NCBI GenBank assembly: GCA_963725275.1
Contig: CAVRXS010000006.1
Coordinates: 124,001-188,000 of the forward strand
Direction of reading: 5' to 3'
From: Bog-756 sp963725275
Lineage (GTDB): Bacteria; Actinomycetota; Acidimicrobiia; Acidimicrobiales; RAAP-2
DNA: 64,000 nt
Under the pieces are notes generated by a model. The model saw only the letters and a list, made by a program, of their open reading frames with translations, searched no databases and had not been told where the DNA came from. Both the position numbers and the translations under genes were made by a program. Below, piece by piece: positions 37,297 to 47,357 of the stretch (positions within the stretch are counted from its first letter, which is position 1; the number at the start of each line of letters is the position of its first letter).

Positions 37297-38442
37297 TCAG
37301 CGGATCGCCTTCGACTCGCGCAGCGCGGCCACCTCGCCCGCGCCCACGCCCCATTCCTCGAGGGCCTCGTCACCGTATTGGCCGGGATTGGGGGGCGGCC
37401 TGCGGATGGCGCCCGGTGTGCCGAGGAACCGCGGGGACGGTGCGGGTTGCACGACCCCGGCCACCTCGGTGAAGGTGCTGCGGGAGCGGACGTGGGGGTG
37501 GTCGGGCGCCTCTGCGGGGGTGAGCACCGGCGCCGTGCAGGCGTCGCTGCCGTCGAAGATCTCCTCCCATTCGACGCGGGTCCGGGTGGCGAAGATCGCG
37601 GACAGGCGCTCCTTCATGGCCGGCCACGCGTCCCGGTCCATCTGGCTCGGCAGCTCCTCGTCCTCGAGTCCGAGCAGTCGGAGGAGCTCGGCGTAGAACT
37701 GGGGTTCGATGGCCCCGACCGCCATGTAGCCGCCGTCGGCGGTCTCGTAGACCTCGTAGAAGTGGGCTCCGGTGTCGAGCATGTTGACGCCGCGTTGGTC
37801 CTTCCAGATGCCCGCGGCGCGCAGCGTGTAGGTCATCGTCATCAACGACGCCGCACCGTCGACCATGGCCGCGTCGACCACCTGGCCCGTCCCGGTGGCC
37901 CGGGCGGAGAGGATGGCCGCCACCATGCCGAAGGCGAGCAACATCCCACCGCCGCCGAAATCGCCGACCAGGTTGAGCGGGGGTACCGGCCGCTCGCCCG
38001 TCCGCCCGATCGCTCCGAGCGCGCCGGACAGTGCGATGTAGTCGATGTCGTGCCCGGCGATCCTTGCCATCGGGCCGTCCTGTCCCCAGCCGGTCATCCG
38101 CCCGTAGACCAGCCGCGGGTTGCGGGCGAGACACTCGTCGGGCCCGAGACCGAGCCGTTCGGCGACTCCGGGGCGGAAGCCCTCCATGAGTCCGTCGGCC
38201 TGGTCGACCAGGCGCAGCACCAGGGCCGTCCCGTCGGGGTGTTTGAGGTCGACGGCGATCGAACGGCGTCCGCGGTTCATGAGGTCGATGTGTGGCTCCT
38301 GGTTGGGAGGATGCACGGCCTTTTCGTAGCGGTCGATCCGGACGATGTCGACACCGGCGTCCGCCAGCATCATCCCGGCGAACGGCGCAGGCCCGATGCC
38401 CGCCAGCTCGACGATCCGGACGCCGTCGAGGGGGCCGCTCAC
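37297..38442 (-). CDS. CaiB/BaiF family CoA transferase (alpha-methylacyl-CoA racemase-like)
   Basis: GTG at 38442 gives 381 residues beginning SGPLDGVRIVELAGIGPAPF, followed by MMLADAGVDIVRIDR, NRGRRSIAVDLKHPDG, GLMEGFRPGVAERLGLGPDE, the GWGQDGPMARIAGHDIDYIA segment and LLNLVGDFGGGGMLLAFG-like PPLNLVGDFGGGGML. This closely follows alpha-methylacyl-CoA racemases, which epimerise 2-methyl-branched acyl-CoAs. The invariant Asp and His of racemases fall in GHDIDYI. It fits the other acyl-CoA enzymes in the window. Confidence 0.9.
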   Translation of the reverse strand: MSGPLDGVRIVELAGIGPAPFAGMMLADAGVDIVRIDRYEKAVHPPNQEPHIDLMNRGRRSIAVDLKHPDGTALVLRLVDQADGLMEGFRPGVAERLGLGPDECLARNPRLVYGRMTGWGQDGPMARIAGHDIDYIALSGALGAIGRTGERPVPPLNLVGDFGGGGMLLAFGMVAAILSARATGTGQVVDAAMVDGAASLMTMTYTLRAAGIWKDQRGVNMLDTGAHFYEVYETADGGYMAVGAIEPQFYAELLRLLGLEDEELPSQMDRDAWPAMKERLSAIFATRTRVEWEEIFDGSDACTAPVLTPAEAPDHPHVRSRSTFTEVAGVVQPAPSPRFLGTPGAIRRPPPNPGQYGDEALEEWGVGAGEVAALRESKAIR

Positions 38443-38557
38443 CGGATCGCCTCCCGAACGGCTGACCGGTGACGGATCGAGGTGCGGGGAGACGCCATGG
38501 CGGGATGCTGTCCCACCGCCGTGCCGGGGGTCAAATGCGCCGGAGCCGGGCGCGGCG

Positions 38558-39052
38558 TCAGGACGGCACGACCCGGCGGATGCGACCGGAGCCCACGTCG
38601 TAGCGCCACCCTTCGACCCGAACCCCTCTGGGCAGCAGCGAACAGGAGCGCACGATCCCCACATCTGCGCGCAGCGCCCGGTCGGGATCGGGCATGGCCA
38701 GTACCTCCCAGCCGTCCGGCACCGCCACCCCGCCCGCCCGGAGGCCGGCGCGTACGTCGTCATCGGTGCGCTCGCCCAGCGCGCAGTCGGTGTGCTGCAT
38801 GACGGCGATCTCACGAACCGAGAGGAAGGTTGCGGCCAACACCAGCGACCGCAGCACGTCGGCCGTCACCCGTCCGCCTGCGTTACGCAGGATCTTGGCG
38901 TCCCCGGGACCGAGACCGAGCATGGCGAGGGGCTCGATCCGACTGTCCATGCAGGTGACCAGCGCGAACTCCTTGCCCGCAACCGCCGGGATGCCCACGA
39001 GGGCGAACTCCGACGCGTAGGTGGTGTTGGCTTCGAGCAGCTCGTCGAACAT
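38558..39052 (-). CDS. Beta-class carbonic anhydrase
   Basis: The start MFDELLEANTTYASEFAL (ATG 39052) matches the family; ATG at 39064 is an alternative. The zinc site is visible as LVTCMDSRIEP (Cys, Asp-Arg dyad) and VMQHTDCALG (His, Cys). RNAGGRVTADVLRSL follows between them. At 164 residues it is a short type like mycobacterial Rv1284. It interconverts carbon dioxide and bicarbonate. It is divergent from galK. Confidence 0.92.
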   Translation of the reverse strand: MFDELLEANTTYASEFALVGIPAVAGKEFALVTCMDSRIEPLAMLGLGPGDAKILRNAGGRVTADVLRSLVLAATFLSVREIAVMQHTDCALGERTDDDVRAGLRAGGVAVPDGWEVLAMPDPDRALRADVGIVRSCSLLPRGVRVEGWRYDVGSGRIRRVVPS

Positions 39053-39167
39053 GGGAGCAAGCATGGCAGAGGCGATAGCGCCCGACGGCGGGGCTAGCGT
39101 GATCGGCCGACGGATCGCCGCGTGGAAGTCGTGCCCACCGGTCCCCCGATCCGGCCGAGGAGTCCAG

Positions 39168-40232
39168 GTGTCCGCGCCCAGAACCGTCACGGGACCAGGT
39201 CGGGTGAACCTGATCGGTGACCACACCGATTACAACGACGGGGTCGCCCTCCCGATGGCCATCGGGCTCGGCGTCACGGTCACCTTCGAGCCGGACGGTG
39301 GCGACCACCTCAGGGTGACCTCGGACGCCTTCCCCGGGGAGCGGGCTGTCATCGGCCTCACTCCCGAGCCGGCCACCCTCGCGGTGCTCGAGCCGGCCTG
39401 GTCCCGCCCGATCGCCTCGCTCGCATCGCTGGCCCGACCCGAGCAGGGAGGGAGCATCCACGTCGTGGCGACACTCCCCCGCGGCGCGGGACTCTCGTCG
39501 AGCGCGGCGCTGTGCGTTGCGCTCGCCGAGCTGTTCGGTGTGGAGGGATCGCCCGAGGTCGTCGGCCGTCTCTGCCAGGCGGCCGAGCGGCGGTCCGGCG
39601 TCCCGGTGGGCCCGATGGACCCCTTGGTCTGCGCCGGTGCCCGCAGGGGCCGTGCGCTCTGGATCGACTTCGCCACCCACGGACAGCGCCAGGTCGCGGT
39701 CCCGGCCGATGCGGCCTTCGTGGTCGTCGACTCGGAGGAGCGGCGCGACCTCCGCCGGTCCCCCTACGCGCAGCGGGTCGCAGAATGCGAGGCGGCCGCA
39801 GCCGTCGTGGGTCCGCTCGGCAGGGCCTCACTCGGGGACCTGCCCGGACTCCGCGACCCGCTCCTGCGCAGCAGGGCACGCCACGTGGTGACCGAATGCG
39901 CGCGGGTCGGCTCGTTCGCGGAGGCGCTTGCCGCCTCGGACCTGGTCGCGGCCGGAGCGCTCATGGACGAGAGCCACCGGAGCCTGGCCGAGGACTTCGC
40001 TGTCTCGACCCCGCGGGTGGACGCACTGGTGGGAGCGCTGCGCGCACGCCCCGGTGTCCTCGGGGTCAGGATGACCGGCGCCGGCTTCGGCGGGTGCGTG
40101 ATCGCCCTTGCCCGACCCGGTGCCGTGGACCCGGAGACACTGGGCCGGCCCGCCTGGCTCGTGGGCCCGGTCGACGGGACGGTGGCGACCCGTGCCCGGT
40201 CAGGAGCGTCGGGGCAGGGGTCCGGGTCGTAG
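39168..40232 (+). CDS. galK: Galactokinase
   Basis: GTG at 39168 follows CGAGGAGTCCAG and gives 354 residues. GHMP kinase motifs are clear: GRVNLIGDHTDYNDGVALPMAI (galactose-binding signature, shown in parts), LPRGAGLSSSAALCVAL (ATP-binding motif), VGPMDPLVCAGARRG and the C-terminal VRMTGAGFGGCVIAL. It phosphorylates galactose at C1. No galT, galE or transporter is adjacent. Its 3' end overlaps the convergent PH-domain gene by 33 bases. Confidence 0.93.
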   Translation: MSAPRTVTGPGRVNLIGDHTDYNDGVALPMAIGLGVTVTFEPDGGDHLRVTSDAFPGERAVIGLTPEPATLAVLEPAWSRPIASLASLARPEQGGSIHVVATLPRGAGLSSSAALCVALAELFGVEGSPEVVGRLCQAAERRSGVPVGPMDPLVCAGARRGRALWIDFATHGQRQVAVPADAAFVVVDSEERRDLRRSPYAQRVAECEAAAAVVGPLGRASLGDLPGLRDPLLRSRARHVVTECARVGSFAEALAASDLVAAGALMDESHRSLAEDFAVSTPRVDALVGALRARPGVLGVRMTGAGFGGCVIALARPGAVDPETLGRPAWLVGPVDGTVATRARSGASGQGSGS

Positions 40233-40763
40233 GTGGGAAAGGAGGCCCTCCGGTCCGGTCCCCGATCCACCGCCCGGCCCGTCGCCGGACCCTGACGGCG
40301 GTCCGAGGCGGCGGGTGATGATCCGCTGCAGGACGGCCGGCTTTCGTACGTCCTCGATCCGGACCACCCGGCCGTCCGCAGCTTCCACGACCTCGAGGCT
40401 GCCGGTGCCGACGAGACGTCGCAGCATCGCCTGGTCGACCTCCACGTGGTCGATGTCGGCCAGCCGCACTTCGGCGCCGCGGCGCCCGACCCCGAAGGTG
40501 ACCAGGCGGATCGAGGTCAGCACGAGTCCGGACATGCGCCACCGCACCAGGCGTGCCGCCAGCCAGAGGCACGGGACGGCGACCACTGCCCCTTCGACCC
40601 AGTGCAGCGCGACCGAGGTGTGGGGAACGCCCACGTCGAGGGCGACCCCTGCCGCCGCCACGGCGAGCGCGACGGCGAGCGGCGCGGACAGGAACGACCA
40701 GTGGGGTCGGATGTCGACCAGGACCTGCTCCGACGGCAGCAGCTGCAGTCGACGAGCGGCCAA
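40200..40763 (-). CDS. PH-domain (bPH) membrane protein
   Basis: TTG at 40763 after GGCTGAGGCG gives 187 residues. Two hydrophobic segments (FLSAPLAVALAVAAAGVAL, GAVVAVPCLWLAARLV) precede a bacterial PH domain (LVLTSIRLVTFGVGRRGAEVRLADIDHVEVDQ, shown in two overlapping motifs: a beta-rich core and the terminal helix VLQRIITRRLG). A Gly/Pro-rich tail follows. These proteins are membrane-associated with unknown ligands. It starts 5 bases after the ddl stop. An open frame joins it to ddl only because of a frame break within ddl. Confidence 0.72.
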   Translation of the reverse strand: MAARRLQLLPSEQVLVDIRPHWSFLSAPLAVALAVAAAGVALDVGVPHTSVALHWVEGAVVAVPCLWLAARLVRWRMSGLVLTSIRLVTFGVGRRGAEVRLADIDHVEVDQAMLRRLVGTGSLEVVEAADGRVVRIEDVRKPAVLQRIITRRLGPPSGSGDGPGGGSGTGPEGLLSHLRPGPLPRRS

Positions 40764-40768
40764 ACGCC

Positions 40769-41885
40769 TCAGCCCAGCTTCGCGGCGATCGAGCCGGCCG
40801 TCTTGAGGACGGTCCCGTCGGCACCGGCCGCCGAGTAGGCGTGCGTGGGGCGCCGGCGGGCCTCCTCGAGCAGATCGGCCAGCAGCGTGGCGAAGGGGAG
40901 CTCCGGAGCCACCCAGAGGTAGCGGGCCAGGGAGCCCGGGATGGTGTTGACCTCGTTGACCACGAACTGGGTCCCGTCGGACAGGTAGTCGACCCGGGCC
41001 ACGCCGCGCAGCCCGGTGAGTGCGGCGATACGTGTGGCAGCCATGCGGAGCCCGCTCTCGAGCGCGGCCCCGATGTCGGCCGGGAGCTCGCGTCGCGCGC
41101 CGTCCATCCCTTCGCCCGCCACGTATTTGTCGCGGTAGTCGAGAATGTGCGCCGCATCCGAGGAGCGCAGGGGACGCTCGACCGGTGACAGCTCGAGCGA
41201 CGGCCAGGTCCGCACGGCCAGCTGCAGGTCGAACAGATCGGGACGGTAGGGCTCGAGGACGGCACCGAAGCCGAGATGCGGGTTGGCCCCGGTGAGGGCC
41301 CGGGCGGTGGCGAAGTCCTCGACCACCTCGATCCCGATCGAGGATCCACCGAAGCGGGGCTTGACGATGTAGGGGCCCGGGAAGTCCGGGGGGTCGGATT
41401 CGGCGGTCAGCAGGACGCGGGGCAGGGTCGGCAGGCCCGCCGCGGCCACGACCGACCCGAAGGCCAGCTTGTCCATGCCCAACGACGCCGCGGCCACGGT
41501 CGGGACCCGAGAAGCGCACGCCGGCGAGGTCGAGCGCGGCCTGGAGCGTCCCGTCCTCACCCGGACCGCCGTGGCAGCACACGACGGCGGCGTCCAGCTC
41601 GAGGGTGCGCCCCTTCCCCAGGCGCCCTCCGGCCTCGGCGAAGCCGCCGCCCGGGGCGGCCACGAACCGCAGGCGGGTGGCCGAGCGCGGGACACCCTCG
41701 AGGAACGCCTCGGCCTCGAGCCCGGGATCGACCTCGAACCACTCGCCGGTCTTCGACCAGTAGAGCGCCCGCGGTGATCCCCCCTGGCCCCCGGCGGCGA
41801 GTCCGCGGGCGGCCTGGAGTCCGGTGAGGACGCTCACGTCGTGTTCGGGCGAGGGTCCTCCGAAGATGACGGCGACGTCGGGCAC
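40769..41885 (-). CDS. ddl: D-alanine--D-alanine ligase, one frame break near 41501
   Basis: The N-terminal domain VAVIFGGPSPEHDVSVLTG and CCHGGPGEDGTLQAALDLAG is followed, after one extra base at about 41501, by LGMDKLAFGSVVAAAGLP, the ATP-grasp YIVKPRFGGSSIGIEVV and the C-terminal GVARVDYLSDGTQFVVNEVNTIPG. Correction gives 371 residues. It makes the D-Ala-D-Ala dipeptide that MurF adds to the peptidoglycan precursor, and murF lies immediately upstream. Ddl is essential in most bacteria, so the break is probably sequence error. Confidence 0.93.
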
Positions 41886-41960
41886 GGTGGGGGGACTCCT
41901 CCGATCGGCGGGCGAGGCACGAGCCGGCGGCGCCTCGACGGGGGCCGGGATCTCGACGGC

Positions 41961-43605
41961 CTAAGGGTAGTGGTCCGGCAGATCGTTCTCGTACAGCACG
42001 ACGTCGGGTCGGCCGAGGTTCGCCCGTACCCATCCGACCGCCTCGTCGCGGTCCACGACCAGGTGCACCCCGGTTGTCGAGTCGGGGACGGCGGCCAGCC
42101 CCGCCATCAGGGCACGGCGATTGGTCCTCCCGACGACGAGGACGTCGGTGGCAACGCGGGCGATGGCCTCACCGAACCGGCGGTTCTCGGAGTCCTGACG
42201 ATCCCCGAGCTCGACCATGCCGGGGGTGACCACGACCCGGCGACCGCCACCGGCAGCACCGTGTGCCGTCCGAGCGTCCGCCCCGGCGCCGGTGTCGCCC
42301 GCGGCGACCGCCGCGAGCACGGCCAGTGCCTCCGCCGCCCCCGACGGGTTCGAGTTGTAGGTGTCGTCGAGGATCGTGGCACCCGAGCCGGCCGGCACCG
42401 CCTGCAGGCGGTGCTCGACCGCCGGCAGCCCGGCCAGCCGCAGCGCGATGTCGGCGCGGTCCACCTTGCAGAGCAGCGCGACCGCGACGGCGCAGGCCAG
42501 ATTCGTCGGATGCACACCGGCGGCCACGCGGACGTCTGCCGCCAGCAGGTCGCCCTCCACGAACACGGTGACCCGGTCGACGCCGTCCCCGCGGACCACG
42601 CATACGTCGGCCCCGTCGTCCGTGGCCGAGCAGCGCAGCACGGTTCGACCTGCGCTCGCCATCCGGTCGGCCACGGCTGCGAGTCGCGCATCGTCGACGG
42701 GGAGCACGATGTCCCGGGCCGAGGAGAGGATCTCCGTCTTGGCCTCCACGATCCGGTCCTCCGAGCCGAAGCGCTCGAGGTGGACCGGTCCGATGGCGGT
42801 GATGACGGCGATGTCCGGCGTGCACCAGCGGCAGAGCTCGGCGATCTCCCCGGGGCCATAGGTGCCCATCTCGGCGACGAAGACCTCGGTGCCGTCGGCA
42901 AGGTGCTCGTTGACCGCGCGGGCCAACCCGGCCCGGTTGTTGAAGCTGGCCGGCGAGACCACGACCGACCGGGTGGGCCGGACCAGGTGGGCGATGTGCC
43001 CCTTGGTCGAGGTCTTGCCGTACGAGCCGGTGACCGCCACCACCAGGGGATCGACCCTGCCCAGACGCGCCGCGGCCGCGTCGACGAAGTGGCCCCCGAG
43101 CTTGCGCTCGATGGGCGCGGTCACCAGGCAGGAGAGGTCGACCAGTACCGGAAGTGCGAGTGCGACCAGCACGGCGGCCACGGAGGCCGGCCCGGCCAGA
43201 GCACCGGCCACCAGCACGATGACGACGAGCCCCGCGCTCGACCGCTGCCAGGGTGCGCAGCCTGCGCGTCCAGGCCAGCGGTGCGGTCCGGCCGCGAAAC
43301 GACAGTCCGTGCGGTCCGGCTGCCACCGCCGCAGCCGTGACCACCCCGGCGACCGGCCACCACCACGAGACAGCGGCAGCGGCGATCGCGGCCGCAGCGA
43401 GGAGCGGGTTGACCGGTGGCAGGCGCCACCACCGGAGCGCGAAGCGGGAGACCGACCCGGGCAGGTAGTGCTCCCGTTGGGCCACCCGGAGCCAGCGCAC
43501 CCCTGACAGTCCGCTGGCCAACGCACACGCGGCGACCGTCACCCAGGCCAGGCCTCCATGCAGGCGGCCGGGACCCGCGGTGGCCAGGAGCGCAGGAATG
43601 CTCAC
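41961..43605 (-). CDS. murF: MurF-like Mur ligase with N-terminal membrane segments, one frame break near 43236
   Basis: GTG at 43605 overlaps the upstream hydrolase stop (GTGA). The first ~190 residues are hydrophobic (LAWVTVAACALASGLSGV, LLAAAAIAAAAVSWWWPVAG, GLVVIVLVAGALAGPASVA). They are followed by a Mur ligase core: VVAVTGSYGKTSTKGHIAHL, EVFVAEMGTYGPGEIAELC, ITAIGPVHLERFGS, ILDDTYNSNPSGAAEAL and VVTPGMVELG. One extra base at about 43236 splits the hydrophobic part; corrected length is 547 residues. It likely adds D-Ala-D-Ala to UDP-MurNAc-tripeptide. The usual MurF N-terminal substrate domain is replaced by membrane helices. Confidence 0.82.
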
Positions 43606-44372
43606 CGCGCACCGCCCACCGGATGACCGAGGACTGCCGCGAGCAGCGCGTCCGGTGCCTCGGTCGGGACGAGATGACCGATGCCGTCGAGGCGGTGGAG
43701 GGTGGCCGACGGGAAGAGGGGCCTGGCACGTTCGGCCACCTCGAGGGGCACCTCGGTGTCCTCGGTCCCCCACAGCAGCTCGACCGGGCGGGTGATCGCG
43801 GCCATGTCCTCGGTATAGGACTCGGCCAGCACCCGCACGAACACGTCGCGCATGATGCCCTCGGCCGTCCGGTAGTCGGGTGAGCCGTACCGGTGGCGCA
43901 GTGCCTCCATCCGAGCGGCCGAGACCAGCCCCATCCGGTGGAGACGACGCCCGATCCGGAACCGCGCGGCCGGCCGCGCCCTGCGCCCCTCGCGGTCGAG
44001 GAGTGGGACCCCGGTCAGCACGACCCGCTCGACGCGGTCGGGAACCAGATCCCAGAGCCGGACAGCCACCCGGCCGCCGAAGGAGTGGCCGACCAGGACG
44101 ACGCGGTCGGCCAGCAGACCGGGTTCGTCGAAGAGCGCCACCAGGCCGTGCGCGTACTCGGTCGAGCCCCAGGGCACGGGCGGCGCCGGTGTCGCCCCGA
44201 AGCCGAACAGGTCAGGCGCGACCGCAACGGGCGCTCCCTCGGCGTGCTGCCGGTCGAACACACCGCCGAAGTCGAGATGCGTCCGCTGCCATCCGTGGAG
44301 CGCGAGGACCGATGCCGGCCCGGTGCCCCAGGCTGCGCCGAACACCCGGCCACCGGCGAACGACTTCAGCAC
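43602..44372 (-). CDS. Alpha/beta hydrolase
   Basis: GTG at 44372 gives 256 residues: SVLALHGWQRTHLDFGG (oxyanion HG), PDLFGFGATPAP, the nucleophile elbow VVLVGHSFGGRVAVRL, ELLWGTEDTEVPLE with the acid and DGIGHLVPTEAP with the catalytic His. The fold is clear but the substrate is not. Coupling to murF by a 4-base overlap suggests a cell-envelope role, which is inference only. Confidence 0.87.
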   Translation of the reverse strand: MLKSFAGGRVFGAAWGTGPASVLALHGWQRTHLDFGGVFDRQHAEGAPVAVAPDLFGFGATPAPPVPWGSTEYAHGLVALFDEPGLLADRVVLVGHSFGGRVAVRLWDLVPDRVERVVLTGVPLLDREGRRARPAARFRIGRRLHRMGLVSAARMEALRHRYGSPDYRTAEGIMRDVFVRVLAESYTEDMAAITRPVELLWGTEDTEVPLEVAERARPLFPSATLHRLDGIGHLVPTEAPDALLAAVLGHPVGGAR

Positions 44373-44476
44373 CGGGCCACAGTATCGGCCCGGCCGTCTC
44401 CAACGGTGTGACCGGCGGCAGCGGGGCACCGACCATCGTCGGGCGATGGCGCGACCGGCCGGTAGCCTCGGCCTCT

Positions 44477-46015
44477 GTGGAATCCCCCGTGCCGACGGCA
44501 CCCGCGGCCGCCAGCTCGTTCGTGCGGGCCTCAGCCGACCTGACCCCCGCCCAGCACCGGGCCGTCGACTCGCCGGCCGCTGCGCTCTGCGTCATCGCCG
44601 GTGCCGGATCGGGCAAGACCCGCGTCCTGACCCTGCGGGTCGCCCGCCGCATCCTCGACGGGTCCGCCGAGGCCGACCACACCGTGGTCTGCACCTTCAC
44701 CCGGAAAGCCGCCGGCGAGCTGCGGGATCGCCTCGCCACCTACGGTGTCCCGGTCTCCACGCCGGGCACAGGGCAGGGCGCGCCCGGACCCGGGGTGCGG
44801 GCCGGGACCATCCATCAGCTCGCGCTCACCCTGCTCCGCCGCCGGGCTCTCGACACCGGCCAGGCACCTCCGGTGCTGGTCGACGACCGTCGGCGCATGA
44901 TCGGCACGCTCGCAGGAGATCCGGTGGAAGCATCCGTGGTGGAGACCGAGATCGCCTGGGCCAAGGCGCAGTGCGTCGCCCCGGACCGGTACCTCGGCGC
45001 TGCGGAAGCCCGCCGACGGGCCACACCCGTGGCCGCGGGGCGGGTGGCCGAGCTCTTCGGCGTCTACGAAGCGCAGCGGACCCGGAGGAACCTGCTGGAC
45101 CTCGACGACGTGCTGTTGGCCTCGGCGGATCTGCTGCTCACCGACCCCGGCTTCGCCGAGCGGGCCCGATGGCGGTACCGCCACGTCTCGGTCGACGAGT
45201 TCCAGGACGTGAACCCGGCACAGTTCCGTCTGATCCGGGCGCTGCTCAGCAGTCCTGTCGACCTCTGTGCGGTCGGTGATCCAAATCAGGCCATCTACGG
45301 CTGGAACGGTGCCGATCCGAGCCTCATCCGCGCCTTGCCCGACCTGGTCAGCGATCTCGATGTCGTCCACCTCGACCAGAACCATCGCTCGTCCCCGCAG
45401 GTCGTGGCTGCCGCGACGGCGGCCCTCGGACCCACGTCGGTCGCGCCCCCCGGTCAGCCGCCGCCGACGGTCCCCGGCCGGTGCTGACCGCATACGACGA
45501 CGACCGCTCCGAGGCCGAGGGGGTGGCCTCGTTCCTGCTCGACCGTGCCGGCGCGGGCATCCCGTGGTCTGCCCATGCCGTATTGGCGCGCACGCACGAC
45601 CAGCTCGCTGTCGTGCGGCGTGCGCTCGAGCGGGCCGGCATCCCCTGCCGGACCGGATCCGCCTCCGCCGACGGGGTCGAGCTCGCCACCTTCCACCGCG
45701 CCAAGGGGCTCGAGTGGGAGGCGGTCTGCGTGGTGGGTCTCGAGGACGGGTTCGTTCCGATCGTGCACGCAATGACGTCGGAGACCCTGGCCGAGGAGCG
45801 CCGGCTGCTCTATGTGGCCCTCACCCGCGCCTCGAACGAACTCCACTGCTCGTGGGCGCGGACCCGGACGATGTCGCGTGGGCGCGCGGTCGAGCGGCGG
45901 CCCTCTCCCTGGTTGGCCGCACTGGCCCGCGTCTCACGCACCGGTCAGGGGCGGATCTCGCGGGAAGGACGCCGGTCGACGCATCGCCGCGCTGCGGGCG
46001 GGACTCAACGGCTGA
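44477..46015 (+). CDS. Compact UvrD/PcrA-like ATP-dependent helicase, two frame breaks
   Basis: The protein has LTPAQHRAVDSPAAALCVIAG, Walker A GAGSGKTRVLTLRVARRI, VCTFTRKAAGELRDRL, DEFQDVNPAQFRLIRALL, VGDPNQAIYGWNGADP, HLDQNHRSSPQVVAAA, FHRAKGLEWEAVCVVGLEDG and RRLLYVALTRASNELHCSW, the ordered SF1A motifs. One base appears missing at about 45478 and one extra at about 45967; correction ends the protein at IAALRAGLNG (46015) with about 512 residues. It is shorter than UvrD and lacks most of the 2B subdomain. It faces xthA. Confidence 0.85.
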
Positions 46016-46067
46016 CGGCCCCGCGCCGAGCACGCGTCGAGCGTGCGTGCGATCGGATCGTGGCGCG

Positions 46068-46838
46068 TCAGATCGTGGTGTCGATGAACACCGGGGCATG
46101 GTCGGACGGCTTCTGACCCTTGCGCGCCTGGCGGTCGATGAGGGCAGAGGTCGTGTTCCGGGCAAGGACCTCGGTCACCAGGATGAGGTCGATGCGCATC
46201 CCCCGGTGATTGTGGAAGTCACCACCCCGGTAGTCCCACCAACTGAAGAGCTGGTCCGACGGGTGGACGAGCCGGAATGCATCGGAGAGGCCCCATGCCT
46301 CGAGCTCCGCCAACGCCGTCCGCTCGGCCGGGCTCACGTGGGTCATCCCCACGAACTCCGACGGATCCCAGACGTCACGGTCCTCGGGGGCGATGTTGAA
46401 GTCGCCGCACATGGCGACCGGGCGGTCGGGTGTGGCGGTCTCGTCGAGCAGCGCCCTCAGCCTGGCGAGCCACGCGAGCTTGAGCGGGTACTGCTCACTG
46501 TCGAGCGAGCGACCGTTGGGGACGTAGACCGACAGGACGCGCACACCGCCGCAGTCGGCAGCGATGAGTCGGGAACCCGCATCGTCGTCTCCGGAACCGA
46601 GTCCGGTGGTGACGCCCTCGAGCCCGACCCGGCTCAGGATGGCCACCCCGTTCCACCGCCCATCACCGTGATGGGCCGATTCGTACCCGAGGGTGGCGAA
46701 CGCACCGTGGGGAAAGGCGGCGTCGGCCTGCTTGGTCTCCTGCAGGCAGAGTACGTCCGGTCGGGCGTAGCCGATCCACTCCTCGACCCGCGGCAGGCGG
46801 GCGGTCAGCGAGTTCACGTTCCAGGTCGCGATGCGCAC
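46068..46838 (-). CDS. xthA: Exodeoxyribonuclease III
   Basis: The 256-residue protein has MRIATWNVNSLTARLPRVEE, VLCLQETKQAD, RWNGVAILSR, VPNGRSLDSEQYPLKLAWL, MCGDFNIAPEDRDVWDP and the terminal KPSDHAPVFIDTTI, the complete EEP active site of the ExoIII/AP-endonuclease family. It repairs abasic sites. The gene starts 9 bases after the fabZ-like stop. Confidence 0.95.
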   Translation of the reverse strand: MRIATWNVNSLTARLPRVEEWIGYARPDVLCLQETKQADAAFPHGAFATLGYESAHHGDGRWNGVAILSRVGLEGVTTGLGSGDDDAGSRLIAADCGGVRVLSVYVPNGRSLDSEQYPLKLAWLARLRALLDETATPDRPVAMCGDFNIAPEDRDVWDPSEFVGMTHVSPAERTALAELEAWGLSDAFRLVHPSDQLFSWWDYRGGDFHNHRGMRIDLILVTEVLARNTTSALIDRQARKGQKPSDHAPVFIDTTI

Positions 46839-46847
46839 CGAAGCCCC

Positions 46848-47282
46848 TCAGCCCGCAGACGGGGGATCGGCGTCGACCAGGACGAAGAGCAGTTCCGCCT
46901 CGCACGCCAGCTGCCCGCCCACGGTGGCCCGGCCGGTGCCCTTGCCGGCACGCGCCGACATGCGGCCCAGGTTCACCTCCAGTTCGAGGAGGTCACCGGG
47001 CACGACCTGGCGGCGGAAGCGGGCCCGCTCGATGCCGCCGAAGAGGGGGAGCTTGCCGGTGGACTCGGGGGTGGCGAGCACTGCGACCCCGCCGAGCTGG
47101 GCCAGGGACTCGACCATCAGCACGCCCGGAAGGGTCGGGCGTCCGGGGAAGTGCCCCCCGAAGAACGCCTCCTCACCGGTGAGCTGCCACGCCCCGGTGG
47201 CCGAGCGTCCGGGATCGACCGAGCGCAGCTCGGAGATGAAGAGGAAGGGTGCCCGATGGGGCAGGTAGTCCTCGGCTCTCAC
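46848..47282 (-). CDS. FabZ-like 3-hydroxyacyl-ACP dehydratase
   Basis: The 144-residue hot-dog-fold protein has LPHRAPFLFISELRSVDPG, the catalytic His in AFFGGHFPGRPTLPGVLMVE and the paired acid in VESLAQLGGVAVLA, then ARFRRQVVPGDLLELEV. This matches FabZ, which dehydrates 3-hydroxyacyl-ACP. No other fab genes adjoin, so a broader dehydratase role is possible. The C-terminus DADPPSAG is short. Confidence 0.88.
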   Translation of the reverse strand: MRAEDYLPHRAPFLFISELRSVDPGRSATGAWQLTGEEAFFGGHFPGRPTLPGVLMVESLAQLGGVAVLATPESTGKLPLFGGIERARFRRQVVPGDLLELEVNLGRMSARAGKGTGRATVGGQLACEAELLFVLVDADPPSAG

Positions 47283-47357
47283 GATGGGCGAGGTTACCGG
47301 ACGAGGGGGACAGCCCCCCGCTGCGCGACGGACCGGTGTCCGGACCGCGCGGGGAGC

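Noticed and set aside
40200..41885. Apparent fusion of the Ddl N-terminus with the PH-domain protein
   Set aside because: The Ddl C-terminal half is found in another frame after one extra base near 41501. The PH gene has its own TTG start after the ddl stop.
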